64,000 nt of DNA from Schistocerca nitens (taxonomy: Eukaryota; Arthropoda; Insecta; Orthoptera; Acrididae): assembly GCF_023898315.1 (NCBI RefSeq), contig NC_064615.1, forward strand, positions 737,411,450-737,475,449. The letters are read 5' to 3'. The position numbers were made by a program, and so were the translations under genes. The notes under the pieces were generated by a model that was given only the letters and a program-made list of their open reading frames with translations, was not told where the DNA came from and did no database searches. Below are positions 57,261 to 64,000 of the stretch, one piece after another; positions within the stretch are counted from its first letter, which is position 1, and each line of letters begins with the position of its first letter.

Positions 57261-60200
57261 TAATGCACTACAGGGATTGGCAGATGACAAATTCTTGGGT
57301 TCCTTATTTCTTTGATTTAATGTGCTTTTCACTATGTACATTCTCAGTACTATCCACCTACGATGACGACAACAAACACAAGATGAATTTATCCATAGCG
57401 ACTAGAAAACTTAATGTTCGAATTCGAAAGTATGTAAATAAGTAATAGTGTATTGTGTTTCAGCATTCCATAATCACTCAGTAATTGTCCCACATATGAA
57501 AATTGGAAAAATTTTTGCCTGACAAGGAGGTTTTGCTCCACACATCAGGTCAGTAAACACACTTCTTGGTACTAACTATAAACAAAGCAACTCCCTCTTT
57601 TCTGAAAATTAGAATTTTTCATTGTACAGTCAAAGATTCCACGTCCTTCCAAGCCATTGTCTCTTGGAAAAGACAAACAAAATGATAATCCAGTTCACTT
57701 GAAAACAACTTCACTGAAATCACAAAACACGATACTCTTACATGATTGCAACAAACAAAACAAGAAAAATCAACTACTGAGGTAGTTGGTCACAGTTGGC
57801 TTCCTTCTTTTTCGGTATATTCTTTATTAATGTCCAATATGGACAAGTAGTTATTTTAAAACAACTGTTGATGAATGGAGTAAATATATTGTAGTGTGTC
57901 ACTTCTAAGGAAATATAAAAGCAAGCCAAAAAGACAGGATTCTATTCTAAATATACTTTGCTGTTGTGGGGAGTATGTTGTTTGGTTCCCACTGCACAAA
58001 CATATTTAAAACAAACAATTATATTTAGGATGTTAGAAATTTTAACTTCCATCTCAATGTTTTAATTGCTTATTATTTTTGGTAATGGAAAATGAGATAT
58101 ATTTATTTTATTTTTATCAAACTAAAAACCTTGTATGATTGGCACATCCATAAGTGGATGTTCAAGTCTCAGAGCACCCACATAGTCAGTGGGCATGTCT
58201 GGTATTTGTATATTTGTATATTTGTAATTACTTCAGAAGAATATGGCACAATTTCAAAAATTATGCTCTTCAACCTTGCCATGATCTTTTAGAACTTGTC
58301 TCCAGTGAGTTGTGATCGCACTCAATGATCAACTTATTGCCATATATATATATTTATGAAATTTTTTGCTGCAAATAGATTGCCCATGACTTCTTTTTCT
58401 GTTTTTGGATATAACTGTTGTGTGAGTGACAATGCAACTGATTGTTTACACTGCAATAGGGCAGCTGCTATAGCTCTTTGGCTGGCATTAAATGACAACC
58501 AAATATCTTCACTTACATTATAATTATGAAGAACTGGAGGTGTTGTGAGACATTCCTTTATTTTGATAAATATTTACTGTTATGGCATATCCCATTTCCA
58601 GTCAGCTTCTTTCCTTAGCAACTGCCACAATGGGTCCCTCAGTTCAGAAAGATTTGGTACTTGGTTAGATAATTATATGCCCAGAAACCAGTACCTGTTG
58701 AGATATGAGCCATTATACTTCTGACAAATAATGAGTAGTGGTCAGTTATGTTGGCCATGCCGCAAGAAAGTGTCTCATCATTTGAATAATTACAAGGGCG
58801 GGAACAGACTGTGGCGCAAGATGGCTGCCGCCTGTTAGTTGAAAATCAATTCCCATGAAACAATTCGCCAGTGTCGCTGGAGGACAAAAACAGACTTTAA
58901 CCAGTTGATATTGTCGCATTATCATATAAGGCTCCCAAGCAGCTGTTGCAGGGGCAGCAGCTTCACATAACTTCGACACAGACAGCAGGGCGAATGACAA
59001 AGGAGGGCATGTTATTTCCACTGATAACAATAGTAGCAGTTGTAATGTCCCCACAGAAAATACCCTCTACCACGCACCAATTAATCATTGTCAATCAGAC
59101 CATCCACATTCATTCACTTTGGAAAAGTATCTGATCTGATTTTCTCGTAACATATGCGGCGACAGCTCGATGACGCCAAAGTATTTTCTAGTGCGTTTAT
59201 TCTTTGAAATAACAGAGATGCATATATGCATTCTCCATGGTTGTTAGAGTGGTAACTAGGACAGCTTCTGGAGTATCTGTTGAGGGATTGACGTGTTTCT
59301 GAGAGATACATATTTTGCTTTTCTTCTCGCTAAAGCGAGCCAATTAACATTTGTGCCGCTAGCGGTTTTTTTGAAGAGAAAGAGACTGTAAACGGAAAAT
59401 AATTAAGGCGTAGAATCACCGGTGATCTGGATATGTAATGGAGATGGATTTAATACACAATTTCCTTCATAAATAAGGTTTGTGACTTTTTTGTTCTGGA
59501 GTGAATGAACGAATGAGTTTTTTTCTGAATCATTTGATGATCACGTTGGCCCTGTAATTAGTGGGGAAGTTTCAGCTGTGTCGAAGAGAGCCTGCAATCA
59601 CTGAGTCTGTGTTAAATCGTCCAAAAAGGCTTCGTACACATCTGGAATTCGCAATCTTTCGTAAAAGGAACAAATTGTCCACACGATTGATTCTCCCGAC
59701 TGAATGCAGTTTTAACAGTAATAATAAATGTAAAGATGTATTACAGCAAGCCAGCCGCTGATTACCAAGATGAAGGACTCCACCAAAGATTCTATTTAGC
59801 TGATTTCACGTAATGAAATACTATATTAAAAACTGTACATAGATAAAGGAGAGAAAGAGAGAGAGCGAATGAAAAATAGAGATGATACTAATAATCCTCC
59901 ATTAGTCTAACCTTTCGCCTGTCTTATCACGGATCAGCCAAGAAATGGGAGGCCCTTACTTTACTGTAGAGATATATGTGTGAAGGTGAAGGGATCTTAA
60001 AGGCAACAGATACACGTCTATATGGACAAGACATTACACAAAGTTAGCGGCTAGCTGCATTCATCATCTATTCTTAAATGAAGAGACGGCAACTTATTAT
60101 CCTTAACATTTAAAAAAAATGTTAAAATGGCCAATCCGTGACAGGACACGTTTTTGGACGTTGCTAAAATAATTTTGTTCTCTGTTTCATGTCAACTACG

Positions 60201-60530
60201 ACGAGCTAACCTAACTGACGCTTGGAAAAGAGAAGAAAGACTCGCAGGTGATATAATTGGATCTACAAATAAAGCCGAAAGACAGCATGCTGGGCACAGA
60301 GGAAAGGCCAGATCTATATTTTTATTATTAAAGCTTGCTAGTATAGTTGAAGTATACGCTTTTCTGTTTAGTGTTATTTGATATTTGAACATTGATTAAT
60401 TGTGTTCATGTTAGATGTGTTTTGATTGACCTGTCCCAGTTGCATTTATCTGTATATGTACATTAAGAAAGTAGACACAGAAGTACTCTTGTGTGAACGG
60501 AGTTACATATAGTGACAGTAGAAGGGAGTT
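57261..60530. other. No recognisable gene
   Basis: About 3.3 kb with simple AT-rich tracts (for example repeated TATTTGTA at 58202-58226 and a GA run at 59849-59868) and short open frames. The right-hand part may include the untranslated leader or LTR of the retroelement whose gag starts at 61847, but I cannot find a boundary. Confidence 0.4.
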
Positions 60531-60538
60531 ATATATAG

Positions 60539-61820
60539 TAGAGATGGACAAACTGAAACACATAACTTTTTCGAAACAAATGAAACAGTACAATGTAATG
60601 TTTCGATACGCTGTTTCGAAACAGTGAAACAATTTGTGTTTTGTAATCTAATAAACCTACACATTTTATCACCTTCAATGTCTACTGTATAAGTATGTCC
60701 ATATAAACACAAATGAGGTGCGAGAGCACTAATCATGTCGCAGAAAGTATGAAACTATCACTTAGGTGTCTTGGCAGTTTCGTATTTCCTGCAGCAAATG
60801 CACTGCTTTCGTGTCGTGTGACTTTCATACTTTTCAATTGGCTGAGGACAGCCATAGCTGAAGACAGAAGAACCACCACAAACGGAACTGGAGGTGGGAG
60901 CAAACTGCAGAAACAACGGATATGCTACTGGGGTTCCCACACTCCATTAGTATGGGTAATATACCCATCCTGCTTCTTTCCATGCACACAAAGGGAATCA
61001 TTGAGGATAATAGGCACAGTCACTATAGACTCACAAATAACGCCAAATAATTCGAATAAATAACAAAATATAACAAAAAATTTTGTCTTTCAAGGTGTTT
61101 CGAACCGTTACTATACATTCACCATGCTTCCTAGTCCTTCCCGTTCACCATTACACTATCAGTGATATGTCAAACAGATGCTTGCAATTATACCTACATC
61201 AAATTTATGTATATGTCTAATAACTGTCACTCTACGCCTTTTTTATTCAAAATGTTGCAGGCTTAGTTGCGTTTCTTAATATGATTACAGTACATGAACA
61301 GAGAAGAATATGTTATAAAAAATTGTAACTTAACTGAATGATTTTCACATATTTATTATTTTGAATGTGAATAGTATGCGTTGTTTTATTGTTTATTTAG
61401 TGTTTATAAAGCAGATGTTACGCCATTTCGGAATAGGATAGTCAGCTAGAAACGAAGCTTTATTTTCGGACATCTTAAGCTTCATGCTATTGCTTGTCAA
61501 AAAGATTTAGACACTCTTGAAAGTGTTTCACGAAGTGTTATGCTGTGTTTCAGTACCTGTGCCGAGCCCGAATCTCGTCCGACACAGAGCGGAATGAAAC
61601 ATCACTGTTTCGATACAATCAGTCCGTTCCAAGCACAGGTGGACTGAAACAGCCTTATTTTGAAACAACGATACAGTTTCTGTGTCTGGCTCGAGATCGA
61701 GACAAGGGCGGAATGAAACACCGCTGTTTCGAAACAGTGAACCACAGCCGTTCCGAAACACTGAAACAGTTCCACGTATCGATACCCTGTATCGAAACAT
61801 AGAAACAGTGGCCAAGTCTA
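60539..61820. mobile_element. Non-autonomous hAT element
   Basis: The 1,282-bp unit starts TAGAGATGGACAAACTG and ends with the complement of TAGACTTGGCCACTG. It is flanked by a perfect 8-bp duplication, ATATATAG (60531-60538 and 61821-61828). Eight-base duplications and TAGxGxTGGxCAAAxTG-like ends are typical of hAT transposons. Dense GAAACA/TGTTTC motifs fill both subterminal regions, including TGTTTCGAAACA palindromes near 60613 and 61717. No intact transposase is present. Confidence 0.85.
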
Positions 61821-61846
61821 ATATATAGTGACATTAGAACATTTAT

Positions 61847-64000
61847 ATGGTTTTAACTAGGGCAATGTTTAGGATGAGTCAAGCAGAGCAAAGCAGCACG
61901 CAACAGCCTTCAGCTGTTAGCACTGATAATAATGATGCAGTAAGAAGTGTTGTAGGACCGATGGCTACAGATAGCGCAATAGAACGCCCTGTAGACACGG
62001 CTAGAGGTGTAACAGCAAGTACACAGCAGGGATTAGATCCATTGGTAATTATCATGAGACAGATGCAGATGATAACCGAGAGCATGAATACTTTGAAAAC
62101 CGACATTAACGCGAAATTAGCCTCAGTTACTGAAGGGCAAAATGATTTGAATACGAAATTAGCGTCAGTTACTGAAGGGCAGGAAAATCTGAAAACCGAT
62201 ATTAACGCGAAATTAGCCTCAGTTACTGAAGGGCAAAATGATTTGAATACGAAATTAGCCTCAGTTACTGAAGGGCAGGAAAATCTGAAAACCGATATTA
62301 ACGTGAAATTAGCCTCAGTTACTGAAGGGCAAAATGATTTGAATACGAAATTAGCGTCAGTTACTGAAGGGCAGGAAAATCTGAAAACCGATATTAACGC
62401 GAAATTAGCCTCAGTTACTGAAGGGCAGAATGATCTGAATACGAAATTAGCCTCAGTTACTGAAGGGCAGGAAAATCTGAAAACCGATATTAACGCGAAA
62501 TTAGCCTCAGTTACTGAAGGGCAGGAAAATCTGAAAACCGATATTAAAGCACAATTAGTGACAGTCACTCAAACTCAAGAAGAAATGACATTAGTCCAGA
62601 CTGAGATTAAGCAGCAGTTACAAGACAGTTTTTCCGAATTAGAGCAGCGGATAGAGGCGAAGACCAAGGAACTCAAAGATCAGGCCAAAGAGACGGAACG
62701 AAAATTAACTGCACAAATAGAATTGGTGAAAGCACAATGTGAGGAATCTACTCACCGCGTACGTGTCGAAATGAAGGAGTATGTGGCTATTAAGATAGAT
62801 ACTGTACGGGAACAAGTGGAAATGGTACAAAAGCAAGACGCTATGTCATGTGTAATTGCGCAACTTCCTGAATTGGCACGTACACAGGCTAACCTAAAGG
62901 AAAGTGTTGAACACCTGACAGAGCGTCAAGACGTTATAGACCACAAAATTAACGTATTAACGGGTAAATTATCCGAAATCACATTAGAAAACAAAAGGCT
63001 AATGTGTGAAAACGTTGAGCAAAATGTTAAGGCAGCATTCCAGAGTTTATCTGGCAAACAGGAAGAGAATTTGTTTGCGAAAGGACTTGAGGAGGTGCGA
63101 CAGCAGTTAGGTGCTGATTTGGAGCATTGGAAACAAACGATAGAAGAGTCGATGCGCGCTTCACAACAAAGCTCAGAACAAATGAATACAGGGCAGCAGC
63201 AGAAGTTGGCAGCGACTATAGAGCCAGTTACTGCCCATTCGCCCACAATACCGACTTGTGTAAGTAATTCAAACATTAAATTGCCACAAGCTGGTTGTTT
63301 GCGTGAATTCTTATCTAACGGAGATTACGAAAGCCTTTGCCATGCCGAAGAAAAAAATGATAAAGCATCGGCAAGTCCAGATTTTTAACCCTGACAAAAG
63401 GGGGGTCCATCCAATTGTTTTTATTCGAAGTTTCAGAGGAGTGCTACCCAGAAATTGGTCGGAGTGGCAGAAGATCAGTTTTGTTACAGGATATATACAA
63501 GGTTCGGGGGCGATCTGGGCCTCGGACATGACTTCTGTTTGCTCGACATATGACGATTTTGAGAAGGCGTTTTTAGCAAAGTTCTGGTCAGAAGGGGTAC
63601 AGGAACGCGTAAGGCAGGAGGTGCTCTATCCAGAGCCTTTCTCCTTTTCGAAAGGAGGCCTTAGAAAGTATTTCGAAAAATATGTAAATAAAACGAGATA
63701 CTGGGACAGACCTATGCCCTTGCCAGACATAATAAACATACTTAAGGCAAGACTACCTACTAGCATCTGGAATCAATTGATTTACGGCAACGACAAAGAC
63801 TTGGAGTCGTTCCTCACGACGTTAGACCATATAGATATTATCGAAGAGAACAACCAGAAAGCCCGTAATAACAGATTACAATACAGAGAGATAGAACCTC
63901 CACCATACGGTAGGCAAGGTGGAAGTATGGGTTATACCAATGGCGATCAATCGACACTTGAAGGGAATGAACAGAGATCGTTAAATAATGGAGAAACCCC
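61847..64000 (+). mobile_element. LTR retrotransposon gag region (fossil), running off the window
   Basis: The 513-codon frame at 61847-63388 is a coiled-coil gag N-terminal part that includes a tandem repeat. Capsid-like coding follows to the window edge at 64000. The capsid part resembles the gag at 48570-49010, so both belong to related Gypsy-type elements. At least one break is apparent in the gag region, but the long frame and clean repeats suggest a rather young copy. Pol and LTRs are not in view. A hAT element sits just upstream. Confidence 0.75.
62093..62547 (+). repeat. 96-bp tandem repeat within gag
   Basis: A 96-bp unit (32 codons) recurs about 4.5 times. Each unit consists of two related halves that both contain KLASVTEGQ. 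The heptad-like pattern suggests an extended coiled coil. The copies are nearly identical, so the array expanded or was homogenised recently. Confidence 0.9.

Noticed and set aside
62093-62547. CRISPR-like regular repeat
   Set aside because: The units are contiguous 96-bp coding repeats without variable spacers, inside a eukaryotic retroelement.
61879-62568. 229-residue minus-strand open frame with repeats
   Set aside because: It is the antisense shadow of the tandem repeat in the gag region.

Overview
The window looks like repeat-dominated intergenic or intronic DNA from a very large arthropod genome. The tRNA-derived SINEs, the Tc1-like families, the LINEs with (TAGATG)n tails and the solo LTR at 8665-9150 all resemble repeats I remember from locust and grasshopper (Schistocerca-type) genomes. 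That attribution is from memory and was not searched. I found no convincing host gene. Nearly every recognisable coding stretch belongs to a transposable element, and most are broken.

Layout. 1-8406: Tc1-like elements (a clipped end at 1-189, then A, B1, C, D), with a LINE inside A, B1 inside A, and a Jockey LINE fragment inside D. 8665-9150: solo LTR. 9277-9478: SINE with a 12-bp target duplication. 9747-11253: Tc1-like E. 11367-21675: a nested pile. Tc1-like element I carries LINE F at its edge, LINE G (which holds a SINE), LINE J and an IS630-type transposon H. A 2,568-bp block at 11437-14004, covering the LINE F/element I/LINE G junctions, reappears inverted at 18048-20615 inside H. The two arms have no length difference and I saw no mismatch. 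This is the most striking feature of the window.

23651-24446: Harbinger-like non-autonomous element. 25302-27908: a complete-looking P-like element with a THAP-domain transposase, inverted termini and a 7-bp target duplication. 28839-30298: Tc1-like L with a SINE head in its transposase. 31385-32715: two Penelope-like 3' ends facing outward. 33372-39020: old LINE debris in AT-rich DNA. 40110-40310: another SINE. 40880-52620: a Gypsy fossil on the minus strand, interrupted by Tc1-like B2 and apparently by a second, oppositely oriented LTR element (44272-52234). That second element holds a Merlin-type transposon and a short IS630-type transposon. 53440-54355: RTE LINE. 54366-57260: degraded hAT/ZMYM-like transposase. 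60539-61820: non-autonomous hAT with an 8-bp target duplication. 61847-64000: gag region of an LTR element that runs off the window.

No operon logic or host pathway is visible. The biology is a layered record of transposition. DNA transposons (Tc1/mariner, P, Merlin, Harbinger, hAT) and retroelements (LINE, SINE, Penelope-like, LTR) sit inside one another, and the relative order of insertion can be read from target duplications and interrupted ends.
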